Part shown: one piece after another, positions 28,212-37,373 of the stretch
Layout: each line of letters starts with the position of its first letter
How positions within the stretch are numbered: position 1 is the stretch's first letter
NCBI RefSeq assembly: GCF_030678915.1
Contig: NZ_JAUUTZ010000007.1
Span: 144,068-208,067, forward strand
DNA from: Paracoccus wurundjeri
Lineage (GTDB): Bacteria; Pseudomonadota; Alphaproteobacteria; Rhodobacterales; Rhodobacteraceae
Length of the DNA: 64,000 bases
Reading direction: 5' to 3'
The notes under the pieces: model-generated
What the model was told of the DNA's origin: nothing
The model's database searches: none
What the model saw: only the letters and a program-made list of their open reading frames with translations
Translations under genes and position numbers: made by a program

Positions 28212-29261
28212 TCAAAGCCCGACCCGAAGCCGTCCTTGTCCCTCGGTCATCCGCCCGATCACCGCTGCATCCGAAAATCCATGCTCCCGAAAAATCCGCA
28301 GGACCTGCCCGGCTTCCTCTTGAGCGCAGGATACCAGCAGGCCGCCGCTCGTCTGCGGATCGCTCAGCAGCGCCTGATCCACTGCCGCGAAACCATCGGG
28401 CAGAAGCGCATCTTCGCCATAGCTGCTCCAGTTTCGTCCCGAAGCGCCGGTCACAAAACCAGCAGACGCCAGATCGCGTATATCGGGCAACAGCGGCACA
28501 GTTGGCCAATCAAGCTCTGCATCGCAGCCCGACCCCCGCGCCATTTCCAGCAGATGTCCGGCAAGCCCGAAACCGGTCACATCGGTCATCGCATGCACGG
28601 ATTCCAGCCGGGCGAGATCCGGCCCGGGGCTGTTCAGCTTCGTGGTCGTCAGGATCATCCGGTCATAATTTTCAGATGACAAAGCCTCTTTCTTCAATGC
28701 CGCCGACATGATCCCGACGCCCAGCGGCTTGCCCAGGATCAGCACATCGCCGGGCCGCGCGCCCGAATTGCGTTTGACATGAGCGGGATCAACCAGCCCC
28801 AGCGCGACCAGCCCATAGATTGCCTCGACCGAATCGATCGTATGGCCGCCTGCAATCGGAATGCCGGCATCGCGGCAAGCGGCGGCTCCGCCTTCGAGTA
28901 TCCGGGCGATGGTTTCCGGGGACAGCGTATTGATCGGCATTCCCACCAGCGACAGCGCCATGATCGGGGTCGCGCCCATCGCATAGACATCGCTGATCGC
29001 ATTGGTTGCGGCAATCCGGCCGAAATCCAGCGGATCGTCGACGATGGGCATAAAGAAATCGGTGGTCGCCACCAGTGCCTGATGATCGTTCAGCCTGTAG
29101 ACCGCCGCGTCATCCGATGTTTCGATCCCCACCAGAAGCTCGTCGGGAACCGGCAGCATCGCTGTGCCGCGCAACAATCCCGTCAGCACCCCCGGCGCGA
29201 TCTTGCAGCCGCAGCCGCCCCCATGAGAAAGCGAGGTCAGCCGGGGTTCGGTTGTGGCCAT
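28212..29261 (-). CDS. selD: Selenophosphate synthase
   Basis: SelD, 349 residues, makes monoselenophosphate from selenide and ATP for selenocysteine and/or 2-selenouridine in tRNA. The Gly-rich catalytic loop GGGCGCK places Cys17 and Lys20; the position that is Sec in some organisms is Cys here. The ATP-binding aspartates lie in TSDDAAVY and TTDFFMP, and GGHTID follows. ATG 29261 is selected because it begins the usual short tail before the glycine loop and has AGGA upstream. No selA, selB, selC or mnmH gene was found in the window, so the end use of selenium is open. Confidence 0.95.
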   Translation of the reverse strand: MATTEPRLTSLSHGGGCGCKIAPGVLTGLLRGTAMLPVPDELLVGIETSDDAAVYRLNDHQALVATTDFFMPIVDDPLDFGRIAATNAISDVYAMGATPIMALSLVGMPINTLSPETIARILEGGAAACRDAGIPIAGGHTIDSVEAIYGLVALGLVDPAHVKRNSGARPGDVLILGKPLGVGIMSAALKKEALSSENYDRMILTTTKLNSPGPDLARLESVHAMTDVTGFGLAGHLLEMARGSGCDAELDWPTVPLLPDIRDLASAGFVTGASGRNWSSYGEDALLPDGFAAVDQALLSDPQTSGGLLVSCAQEEAGQVLRIFREHGFSDAAVIGRMTEGQGRLRVGL

Positions 29262-29337
29262 GAGGATCCTGTGGGTAAGGGATTGGACAGGGGTCAGAAT
29301 AGGTGGCACGGCCAAGAGAGGCAAGCGGCGGAGCGCA

Positions 29338-29982
29338 TCAGACGGGCGCGCGGTAGCTTGCAAGCTTGACGCCGAAGCCGATGAAGACCACCCCCGTCAC
29401 GCCTTTCAGCCAGCGCTGGAAACGGCTACTGCGGGCAATCCCCGTCAAGCGTGAGAACAGCATGACAATCGCGCCGAACCAGATCACATTTATCATCGAA
29501 TGCACGACCACCAGCAGGAAGGCCGAGGCCACCGGATGATCACTTGCCGGGATGAACTGCGGAAATACCGCGAGGTAAAACATCGAAACCTTTGGGTTGA
29601 GCCCATTGGTCAGCAACCCTTCGACATAGGCCCTCCACAAGCTGCGTTTCCGCCGCGCGGGCGGGATATTGCCTGGGCCGGAGAACTCGCTCCGGACAGC
29701 CTGGCGCAGCGATTTGATCCCGATCCAGCACAGATAGGCCGCACCCAGATATTTGACGATTGTGAAAGCAGTCGCCGATTGCAGCAGGATGATCGAGATG
29801 CCCAGGATCGACAGGGTGCCGTGGATGTAGAAGGCCGTAAAAAATCCCGCGATATTGGCAAAACCGGCGGCGACACCGGATGTCGGCACGGTGCGGGCGA
29901 TCAGCACGCCATTCGGCCCCGGTGACGCGACCAGCAGGGCGGCTGCCAAAGCGAATGTGGTGATCTCGACCCAGGTCATCAT
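29338..29982 (-). CDS. LysE-family translocator (RhtB type)
   Basis: Six-helix amino acid/metabolite exporter, 214 residues. The signature SPGPNGVLIARTV near the N-terminus and LLTNGLNPKVSMFYLAVFPQFI in the middle place it in the RhtB/LysE-like group, distinct from the ArgO-type exporter at 1667. The exported compound is unknown. Two adjacent ATG codons (29982, 29979) can both serve, with GGAG upstream. It lies between selD and rpsA on the same strand with its own leader. Confidence 0.88.
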   Translation of the reverse strand: MMTWVEITTFALAAALLVASPGPNGVLIARTVPTSGVAAGFANIAGFFTAFYIHGTLSILGISIILLQSATAFTIVKYLGAAYLCWIGIKSLRQAVRSEFSGPGNIPPARRKRSLWRAYVEGLLTNGLNPKVSMFYLAVFPQFIPASDHPVASAFLLVVVHSMINVIWFGAIVMLFSRLTGIARSSRFQRWLKGVTGVVFIGFGVKLASYRAPV

Positions 29983-30052
29983 CTTGTCTCCGATATATTC
30001 GGGTCAAAATGAGCCTGCCGGGCAGAAGACGCAATATAAAAGGAAGAAACCC

Positions 30053-30092
30053 CAAAAAAGAAAGAACCCGCCCCCGGAACCGGGGACGGGTT
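30053..30092 (-). terminator. Rho-independent terminator of rpsA
   Basis: On the minus strand AACCCGTCCCCGG and CCGGGGGCGGGTT form a long G+C stem, closed by a TT loop (30065-30092), and a T-rich tract (CTTTCTTTTTT) follows. It is 25 bases after the rpsA stop. Confidence 0.9.
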
Positions 30093-30116
30093 TGCTAAAC
30101 GCAAATTTGCGTCGGA

Positions 30117-31796
30117 TCAGTTGTCGCGCTTCAACGCGGCGCCAAGAATATCGCCAAGCGATGCACCCGAATCCGAGCTGCCATATTGTTCGACGGCTTC
30201 CTTTTCTTCGGCAATCTCGCGAGCCTTGATCGACAAGCCAAGACGGCGGGTCTTGGTGTCCACATTGGTCACGCGGGCATCGACCTTATCGCCGATCTGG
30301 AAACGCTCGGGGCGTTGATCCTGACGGTCGCGGGCAAGATCGCTGCGGCGGATGAAGGATTTGACGCCGTTATATTCGACCTCGATCCCGCCATCCTCGA
30401 TCGCGGTCACCTCGACAGTGACAACCGAGCCGCGCTTCACGCCGTCAACGGCTTCGGCCATATGCTCGTTTTCGAGAGCCTTGATCGACAGCGAGATACG
30501 CTCTTTCTCGACATCCACATCCTGAACGACGGCCTTGACCGTATCGCCCTTGCGGAAGTCCTGAATGGCGTCTTCGCCACGGGCATCCCAGGAAATATCC
30601 GACAGGTGAACCATGCCGTCGATATCGCCGTCGAGACCGATGAACAGACCGAATTCGGTGATGTTCTTGACCTCGCCCTCGATATGGGTGCCGACCGGGT
30701 GGGTTTCGGCGAAGACTTCCCACGGGTTGCGCATGGTCTGTTTGAGACCCAGCGAAACGCGGCGCTTGGCCTCGTCGATCTCCAGAACCATGACATCGAC
30801 TTCCTGCGAGGTCGAGACGATCTTGCCCGGATGGACGTTCTTCTTGGTCCAGCTCATTTCCGAAACGTGGACCAGACCTTCGACACCGGCTTCCAGCTCT
30901 ACGAAAGCGCCGTAATCGGTGATGTTGGTCACACGGCCATGATGGACCGAGCCCAGCGGGAATTTCGCGGCAACGGTATCCCACGGATCGTCCTGAAGCT
31001 GCTTCATGCCCAGGCTGATGCGGTGGCTTTCCTTGTTGATCTTGATGACCTGCACTTCGACGGTTTCGCCGATGGCAAGGATCTCGGAAGGATGGTTCAC
31101 CCGGCGCCATGCCATATCGGTGACATGCAGCAGCCCGTCAACGCCGCCCAGATCAACGAACGCACCGTATTCGGTGATATTCTTGACCACGCCATTGACG
31201 CTTTGACCTTCAGACAGGTTCGAGATGACCTCGGCGCGCTGTTCGGCGCGGCTTTCTTCCAGAATGGCGCGGCGCGAAACGACGATATTGCCGCGGCGGC
31301 GATCCATTTTCAGGATCTGGAAGGGCTGCTTCAGACCCATCAGCGGGCCGGCATCGCGCACGGGGCGCACATCAACCTGAGAACCGGGCAGGAAGGCCAC
31401 GGCACCGCCCAGATCGACGGTGAAGCCACCCTTGACGCGACCAAAGATTGCGCCTTCAACGCGCTCTTCATCGGCATAGGCTTTTTCCAGACGGTCCCAG
31501 GCTTCCTCGCGGCGGGCTTTCTCGCGGCTGATCGAGGCTTCGCCACGGGCATTCTCGACCCGGTCCAGATAAACCTCGACCTCGTCGCCGACGGCCAGTT
31601 TCGCGTCTTCGCCGGGATTTGCGAATTCCTTGAGATCGACGCGGCCTTCCATCTTGTAGCCAACATCGATAATGGCCTGTCCCGCCTCGATGGCGATGAC
31701 GCGGCCTTTGACGACACTGCCCTCATCGGGCGTGTCTATCTCGAGGCTTTCATTCAGAAGGGCCTCGAATTCTTCCATAGTTGCTTTAGCGCACAT
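30117..31796 (-). CDS. rpsA: 30S ribosomal protein S1
   Basis: Ribosomal protein S1, 559 residues, unfolds and docks mRNA on the 30S subunit. Six S1 repeats can be seen, at roughly 26-96, 112-178, 199-267, 284-354, 371-441 and 458-527. Repeats three to five carry the ITEYGAFVDL / ITDYGAFVEL / ITEFGLFIGL strands. The acidic start MEEFEALLNESLE is usual. It ends at a strong terminator. cmk, the common upstream neighbour, is absent here. Confidence 0.97.
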   Translation of the reverse strand: MCAKATMEEFEALLNESLEIDTPDEGSVVKGRVIAIEAGQAIIDVGYKMEGRVDLKEFANPGEDAKLAVGDEVEVYLDRVENARGEASISREKARREEAWDRLEKAYADEERVEGAIFGRVKGGFTVDLGGAVAFLPGSQVDVRPVRDAGPLMGLKQPFQILKMDRRRGNIVVSRRAILEESRAEQRAEVISNLSEGQSVNGVVKNITEYGAFVDLGGVDGLLHVTDMAWRRVNHPSEILAIGETVEVQVIKINKESHRISLGMKQLQDDPWDTVAAKFPLGSVHHGRVTNITDYGAFVELEAGVEGLVHVSEMSWTKKNVHPGKIVSTSQEVDVMVLEIDEAKRRVSLGLKQTMRNPWEVFAETHPVGTHIEGEVKNITEFGLFIGLDGDIDGMVHLSDISWDARGEDAIQDFRKGDTVKAVVQDVDVEKERISLSIKALENEHMAEAVDGVKRGSVVTVEVTAIEDGGIEVEYNGVKSFIRRSDLARDRQDQRPERFQIGDKVDARVTNVDTKTRRLGLSIKAREIAEEKEAVEQYGSSDSGASLGDILGAALKRDN

Positions 31797-32048
31797 ATGT
31801 GTTCAGTTTCCTTTACGATCTGATTTTCTGGCCAGACGGTTGGCTCCGCCGGTCTGTATCTTGCCCTTCGGCAACGACAAAGGGTCGCAGCATGACGCCC
31901 GACCCGGTATTTCGCGGCCTGTTATGACCATGTCGTTCGATTGACTGCGGCCCAAATAATCGCCAACGCGCCAAAGATCAACCATAATCGCGATCTTCAC
32001 CGGGTTTCGCGCCCGGAATCTTGCGCTTCGAGTTTTCCGATTCCGGTG
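31797..32048 (-). promoter_or_regulatory. rpsA leader and promoter region
   Basis: This 252-base region upstream of rpsA on the minus strand has no gene. It contains short hairpins TTGCC-CTTC-GGCAA (31861-31874) and a GGGTCG/CGACCC pair (31882-31887 with 31900-31905). S1 is autoregulated through its leader in enterobacteria, so these could matter for translation; that is inference. CCGGG/CCCGG (32000-32016) may belong to the end of the SDR transcript. Confidence 0.4.
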
Positions 32049-32969
32049 TCAGATCGGATCCCATGCGAATACATCGCCGCTGACCTCTTGCGGAATCAGC
32101 CCCGAGCGGAAAGCAGGCAGGGCACGCTCGGCAATCAGTTCCGGTGTCCAGCCGGTATCGGAATGGGCACTGCGCAGGGGGCGCGGCTGGCTGAACAGGA
32201 ACAACTCGTTCAACCGCGCCGCGAAGATTTGCCCGGTTACATCCCGCGCCGCCTCCGAAGCCAGAAAGACCGCCAGCGGCGCATTGGTTTCGGGTGTCAT
32301 CTGTTGCAGCTTGGCGACCCTTGCCTTTTCTTCGGGGGAGTTCGCCGGGATCGAACTGGTCATGCGGCTCCAGGCGAATGGTGCGATACAATTCGAGCGC
32401 ACATTATAACGCTTCATGTCAAGCGCGATGGATTTCGACAGCGCCGCGATCCCCAGCTTGGCCGCCGAGTAATTAGCCTGCCCGACATTCCCGATCAGCC
32501 CCGAGGTCGAGGTCATATGCACATATGCCCCCGCCTCCTGCTTGCGAAACAAAGGTGCGGCGGCGCGACTGACATAGAAGCTGCCATTCAGATGCACATC
32601 CACAACGGAACGCCAATCGGATGGATCCATCTTGTGAAAGATCGCGTCGCGCAGGATGCCCGCATTGTTCACCACAACATCGAGACGCCCGAAATTATCC
32701 GTCGCGCATTGCACGATCTTCTGGGCGCTGTCCCAGTCGGCAACGCTGTCGGTGCTGATCACGGCCTCTCCGCCGGCCGCCTCTATCATCGCCCTGGTCT
32801 CTTGTGCCGGACTCGCCGATCCGCCTTCGCCGCCTAGCGATACGCCAATGTCGTTTATGACGATCTTTGCACCGGCATCTGCGAAACCTTGCGCGATGGC
32901 CCGCCCGATACCGCCTCCGGCGCCCGTCACAATGACGACTTTACCCGTCAGTCCCAAATCCACGGCCAT
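32049..32969 (-). CDS. SDR family 3-hydroxyacyl-CoA dehydrogenase-like protein
   Basis: Short-chain dehydrogenase, 306 residues, last gene of the six-gene catabolic operon. The NAD loop TGAGGGIG (15-22), VNNAG (100-104), catalytic Ser154, Tyr167 and Lys171 (YSAAK) are complete. The ~60-residue C-terminal extension and overall pattern resemble the dehydrogenase domain of peroxisomal multifunctional enzyme 2, which oxidises 3-hydroxyacyl-CoA. ATG 32969 is chosen because GGAGGAG lies just upstream; a GTG at 32984 overlaps the preceding stop but has no such site. Expected to oxidise a hydroxyacyl-CoA intermediate of the operon's unknown substrate. Confidence 0.88.
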   Translation of the reverse strand: MAVDLGLTGKVVIVTGAGGGIGRAIAQGFADAGAKIVINDIGVSLGGEGGSASPAQETRAMIEAAGGEAVISTDSVADWDSAQKIVQCATDNFGRLDVVVNNAGILRDAIFHKMDPSDWRSVVDVHLNGSFYVSRAAAPLFRKQEAGAYVHMTSTSGLIGNVGQANYSAAKLGIAALSKSIALDMKRYNVRSNCIAPFAWSRMTSSIPANSPEEKARVAKLQQMTPETNAPLAVFLASEAARDVTGQIFAARLNELFLFSQPRPLRSAHSDTGWTPELIAERALPAFRSGLIPQEVSGDVFAWDPI

Positions 32970-32980
32970 CCGCTCCTCCG

Positions 32981-34159
32981 TCACGCGATATTATCGCCAA
33001 GACCCAGCACTTGCTTGGCCACGATGTTCTTCTGAATTTCGCTAGAGCCGCCATAGATCGAATGCGGCCGCGCCTGGATAAAGGCGCTTGCGGGATACAG
33101 ACTGCGATCATCCGGCAAGGGTTCCAGAACCGCGGCATGTTCCCCGGCAATTTCAATGATATGGTCGGTAATCCGCTGATACAGGACCGACAGATTTATC
33201 TTCAGCATCGATACATCCGGCCCCAGCGGCTCTCCGCGCCGGACCTGATCGGCAAAGCTCTTGTAGAAGGATTGATGATCGGCCAGTTCCATCCGCAATT
33301 CGTTTAGCAGCGCGGCGATCCGGGGCTCACTTCCGCGACCGAGATGTTCCACCAGCCGGGCGAGATGATCCAGCGCGCCTGTCGCCTGAAACGGCGAACC
33401 AAGGAAGATGCGTTCGAAACTCAGCAGATTCTTTGCGATGCTCCAGCCGCTGTTGATCTCGCCGACGATTGAATTCGCGGGAATACGGACGTCGCGAAAG
33501 AATACCTCGCAGAATTCATCATGCATATCGAGATTGCGGATCGGACGGATCTCGATGCCGGGAGTTGCCACCGGCATGATGAAGAAGCTGATCCCCTTTT
33601 GCTTCGCCATATGCGTATCGGTCCGGGCAAGAACGTATATCCAGTCGGCGTCCATGCCTAAGGTCGTCCAGATCTTCTGGCCGTTGATCACCCAGTCATC
33701 GCCGTCCCGGACCGCCCGGGTCTGAAGCGATGCCAGATCAGAGCCAGCATTCGGTTCCGAGTAACCCTGACACCAGATGATCTCGCCCGAAAGAATCCGC
33801 GGCAAATGGTATTGGCGCTGCGTTTCGGTGCCGTGCCGGATCAGCAAGGGGCCGACCATGGTAATCCCCTGATCCGGCAGACGGGCCACACCGTGGCGTT
33901 CCTGCTCGTCGATCATGATCAGCAGCTTCGAGGGCGACAGCCCCATTCCGCCATGTTCACGCGGCCAGTTCGGCGCAAGCCAGCCCTGCCGCGACAGGGC
34001 CTCGTACCATTCCCGGCCTTCGGAAATATGCAGGCGGCGCTGCGGATTGCGCAAATGTTCCGGATAATTTTCCTGTATCCAGTGCCGGATAATAGCGCGA
34101 AATTCCTGATCAGGCAGCGGGTTCAGATCCTCGTGCGGGCTGGGCTGGATTGCGGGCAT
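32981..34159 (-). CDS. Acyl-CoA dehydrogenase, large (probably catalytic) subunit
   Basis: FAD-dependent acyl-CoA dehydrogenase, 392 residues. FAD/substrate segments GYSEPNAGSDLAS and KIWTTLGMDADW are present, and the C-terminus has YGGSSEIQKNIVAKQVLGL. The medium-chain type Glu of that last motif is Gly here. A Glu at 249 (LLSFER) sits where FadE29/ChsE2-type enzymes carry their catalytic base. It is encoded 53 bases after a shorter dehydrogenase that lacks this Glu, so the pair probably forms a heterotetramer as in steroid side-chain oxidation. GGAGG lies 6 bases before the ATG. Confidence 0.9.
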   Translation of the reverse strand: MPAIQPSPHEDLNPLPDQEFRAIIRHWIQENYPEHLRNPQRRLHISEGREWYEALSRQGWLAPNWPREHGGMGLSPSKLLIMIDEQERHGVARLPDQGITMVGPLLIRHGTETQRQYHLPRILSGEIIWCQGYSEPNAGSDLASLQTRAVRDGDDWVINGQKIWTTLGMDADWIYVLARTDTHMAKQKGISFFIMPVATPGIEIRPIRNLDMHDEFCEVFFRDVRIPANSIVGEINSGWSIAKNLLSFERIFLGSPFQATGALDHLARLVEHLGRGSEPRIAALLNELRMELADHQSFYKSFADQVRRGEPLGPDVSMLKINLSVLYQRITDHIIEIAGEHAAVLEPLPDDRSLYPASAFIQARPHSIYGGSSEIQKNIVAKQVLGLGDNIA

Positions 34160-34212
34160 TCAAATCCTCCACGGGTCCTGAAACGGGATTGCATGTAAAA
34201 GATTACCGACCA

Positions 34213-35271
34213 TCACATGTCTCCTGCCGTTAACGCAGCATGCCGGGCGCGATGCCAGGACGCAGAGCCATAGCGGTTGCCGATGGTCAGTGCCTTGCGC
34301 AGAAACAGCCCGATATCGGCCTCATCGGTGTATCCGATCGCCCCATGCATTTGGATCGCCTGTCTTGTCACCAGCATCGCGGCTTCGGTCGCGCGGGTCT
34401 TGGCGCGCGAAACAGCGGTTTGGGCATCATCTCCGCCGTCAAGCGCGACACAGGCGTCCCGGATGACGGCACGGGTAATCTCGATCTGGATCTTCAGATC
34501 CACGGCGCGATGCTGAAGCACCTGAAAACTGCCGATCAGCCGGTCGAATTGCCGGCGGGTTTTTAGATATTCCAGCGTAATATCAAAAGCCCGCTCCATC
34601 ACGCCCAGAAGATAAGCCGCATTCGCAACTGTCGCTGCCTCAAGCGCCGGGCGCGGATCGCCATCCAGCGGGATTGCCGGGCAATCCTCGAAATGGAAAG
34701 TCGCCGCATAACCACCATCCTGCAGCGGCAGGGTCTGAACACCGACCTGATCCATGGCGACAAGGAAAACCCCCGCATTCGTCGCAACCGCGAGGCGGTC
34801 AGCCGCAGTGCCCATCGGAACGAAGCGTTTCTCGCCGCTGAGCCGTCCACCCTTGCCGACGGCTACGCCGCCATCAAAGCCAAGACCATCAGAGGCGCTG
34901 GCCCATGCCGGCAGAATGATCTCGTCGCCAGCCAGAACCGGGGGTGGCGTGGCCGTACCCATCATGTCGATGGCAAGCTGCGCCTCGATAAACGGTTCGG
35001 GCAGCAATGCCGCCCCCGCCTCGGTCGCGAGCGCGGCGTATTCCAGCATCCCAAGACCTGCGCCCCCGGCATTTTCGGGCAGACGCAAGCCCAGCCAACC
35101 CATTTCCGCGATCCGGGTCCAGACATCCCGGTCAAATCCCGGCTGCGAGAACCGCAATCCGCGTCGTCGCGTGAAATCGCCATGTCGCGGCGCGATTCCC
35201 TTTGCGCTTTCGATCAGCATGCGCAACTGCTGCTGTCGATCCGGATCGTCCGCGTGCAGCGCGTTATTCAT
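34213..35271 (-). CDS. Acyl-CoA dehydrogenase, small (probably non-catalytic) subunit
   Basis: Second acyl-CoA dehydrogenase of the operon, 352 residues. The C-terminal helical domain is well conserved (RRQFDRLIGSFQVLQHRAVD, then QMHGAIGYTDE). The mid-protein helix that would carry the base reads ANAAYLLGVMERA, without Glu at the expected place. The N-terminal and beta domains are short and poorly conserved, as in FadE28/ChsE1. ATG 35271 overlaps the stop of the acyl-CoA ligase (ATGA), which sets the start. It likely contributes FAD contacts and substrate shape in a heteromer with the 32981 product. Confidence 0.88.
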   Translation of the reverse strand: MNNALHADDPDRQQQLRMLIESAKGIAPRHGDFTRRRGLRFSQPGFDRDVWTRIAEMGWLGLRLPENAGGAGLGMLEYAALATEAGAALLPEPFIEAQLAIDMMGTATPPPVLAGDEIILPAWASASDGLGFDGGVAVGKGGRLSGEKRFVPMGTAADRLAVATNAGVFLVAMDQVGVQTLPLQDGGYAATFHFEDCPAIPLDGDPRPALEAATVANAAYLLGVMERAFDITLEYLKTRRQFDRLIGSFQVLQHRAVDLKIQIEITRAVIRDACVALDGGDDAQTAVSRAKTRATEAAMLVTRQAIQMHGAIGYTDEADIGLFLRKALTIGNRYGSASWHRARHAALTAGDM

Positions 35272-37373
35272 GGTTCCGCCTCCTCCAGCTCGATCACGGC
35301 ATCCAGCGCGACTGCGCCCTCGCCTTCCGGCAAGGCCAGCACCGGGTTGAGATCGACAGATACCAGCCGCGCGCCCGCGCCGGCAGCAAATACCGAAAGA
35401 CAAGACAAGCTTCGCGCCAAGGCATCCAGATCGACCGGCGCGCGCCCGCGTGCGCCGGTCAGGATCGGGGCGCCCCGGATGGACAGGATCATCTCACGCG
35501 CGGCGGCCTCGTCGAACGGACATTGCCGCAGGGCGATATCGTGCAGCAATTCGACGAAAATGCCGCCCAACCCGAATGCCGCCATCGCACCGAACGAGGG
35601 ATCACGGCTAATGCCCATGAAACACTCGACGCCGCCGGTGATCTGCCGCGCCACCAGAACACCGCTGATCCGGGCATCGGGGCGATGTTTCTGCGCGGCC
35701 GCGATCAGCTTGTTATATGCGGAAGCGGCTTCCTCCGAACTGCCGATATTCAGCATGACCCCGCCGATATCCGATTTATGCAGGATATCGGGTGACACGA
35801 TCTTCATCACCACCGGGAAGCCGATCTCCTGCGCGGCGTCACTGGCCCGCTCACTGTCATGTACAAGCCGTTCGGCGGAAACCTGGATGCCTGCCGCCGA
35901 CAGCAATGCCTTGGCCTGAAATTCATCTGGCGTGGTCGGAGGCAGCGGAATCTTCGGAACGGCTTGTCTCACCGGGGCGGTCATCGTCAGGGCCTTGCCC
36001 ACACGCCCCATTGCCGCCAGCGCACGCGTCGCCCGGCACGGGTCTTCAAAAACAAGAAATCCCGCATCTTCGTATCGCTTGACGATATCCGGAGGCGCCA
36101 CCGCGCAGATCACGATCAGCCGGTCGGGAAACTCCTTCCGCAAAGGGGCCAGAGCCTCAAGAAACCGCGGTGCGATCGTCGCACTGCCCGCGACCGTGGT
36201 AGCGAAGCAGATCACCGAGGCATAGCCACCCTTTACCAGTGCCGCATGGGTGAATTTCTGAAACAGGCTCAGATCATTCAATGCCTGTGCCGTACAATCG
36301 ACGGGGTTAACCGGTGCGCAAAAAGGCAGAAGCGCGCGCAATTCGGCCTGTGCATCTTCGGGCATCGGCGGCATCGGCAGTTCCTGCTGCTCGGCTTCGT
36401 CGCTGGCCACGATACCCGCGCCACCCGAAACGGTCACGACGCCGAGGCTGTTTTCCACGGGATAGATCCGCTTGCGCGCGACATAGGCGAAATCCAGCAT
36501 CTGTTCGGTGTCGCAGACCCGTATCGCGCCATGGGCGCGCAACACCTCATTCGCGACGGCATCATCGCCCGTCATCGAGGCCGTATGAGATGTCGCCGCG
36601 CGGCCTCCGACCTCGCTGCGCCCGCTTTTGAGAATAAAAACCGGTTTATCCGCGCCGCGCGCCGCATTCAGGGCGGCCAGCATCCTGTCGGGATCGCTGA
36701 ACCCCTCCTGATAGGCGCAGATGACATCGATCCGGTCGCTTTGCGCCATCCAGCCGATGGCGTCGGCAACCGTGATGTCAGCCTCGTTTCCCGTCGTCAC
36801 AAGGATCGGCACGCCAATCCCCCGCCGCCGCGCCACAGCGGCAAGATGTGTGCCGAACGCCCCTGACTGGCTTGCCATGCCGATATTGCCCGCCAGCGGG
36901 AAACCCAGATCCAGCGATGACGTGAAACTGCCGAAATAACCGATATCGACATTCCAGCAGCCAAGCGTATTGGGCCCAAGCAGGCGCATCCCGTATTGCC
37001 GGGCGATACCGGTCAGCCGGTCCTGTTCCCCGCGACCCTCCCTGCCCAGTTCCGCAAATCCGGCGGTGAACATCGTGACCATCTTGCAGCCCTGCCGCCC
37101 AAGCGCGTCGACGACATCCACCGCAGCACGGGCAGGAACGGCGACGATAGCCGCCTCGGGTGCTTCGGGCAGGGCCTCGATATCCGAATAGCATGTCAGC
37201 CCCTGAATCTCGTCCCGATTGGGATTTACCGGCAATATGCGCCCGCCATATCCCGCTTTCAGCATCGTCGCGATCGGTCTTCCGCCGATGCGGGTCGGAT
37301 CGGCGGAAGCCCCGATGATTGCGACCGAACGAGGCTCTAGCAATTGGGAGAGTTCATTGAAATCATATCGCAT
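35268..37373 (-). CDS. ADP-forming acyl-CoA synthetase (acetate-CoA ligase family)
   Basis: Fused NDP-forming acyl-CoA synthetase, 701 residues. Order: CoA-binding domain (about 8-135, SVAIIGASADP), two succinyl-CoA ligase-like domains (about 150-450) with the phospho-histidine His263 in ATSHTASMTGDD, and an ATP-grasp domain (about 480-700). It would activate the operon's acid substrate, or release the acid from CoA with ATP formation. Start ATG 37373 overlaps the thiolase-fold gene by 11 bases and gives the standard N-terminus; its stop overlaps the next dehydrogenase. Substrate unknown; this class acts on acetate, branched acids, pimelate-like and aromatic acids. Confidence 0.9.
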   Translation of the reverse strand: MRYDFNELSQLLEPRSVAIIGASADPTRIGGRPIATMLKAGYGGRILPVNPNRDEIQGLTCYSDIEALPEAPEAAIVAVPARAAVDVVDALGRQGCKMVTMFTAGFAELGREGRGEQDRLTGIARQYGMRLLGPNTLGCWNVDIGYFGSFTSSLDLGFPLAGNIGMASQSGAFGTHLAAVARRRGIGVPILVTTGNEADITVADAIGWMAQSDRIDVICAYQEGFSDPDRMLAALNAARGADKPVFILKSGRSEVGGRAATSHTASMTGDDAVANEVLRAHGAIRVCDTEQMLDFAYVARKRIYPVENSLGVVTVSGGAGIVASDEAEQQELPMPPMPEDAQAELRALLPFCAPVNPVDCTAQALNDLSLFQKFTHAALVKGGYASVICFATTVAGSATIAPRFLEALAPLRKEFPDRLIVICAVAPPDIVKRYEDAGFLVFEDPCRATRALAAMGRVGKALTMTAPVRQAVPKIPLPPTTPDEFQAKALLSAAGIQVSAERLVHDSERASDAAQEIGFPVVMKIVSPDILHKSDIGGVMLNIGSSEEAASAYNKLIAAAQKHRPDARISGVLVARQITGGVECFMGISRDPSFGAMAAFGLGGIFVELLHDIALRQCPFDEAAAREMILSIRGAPILTGARGRAPVDLDALARSLSCLSVFAAGAGARLVSVDLNPVLALPEGEGAVALDAVIELEEAEP

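Noticed and set aside
30186..31823. Open frame antisense to rpsA
   Set aside because: rpsA is unmistakable; the repeats in the antisense product come from the S1 repeats.
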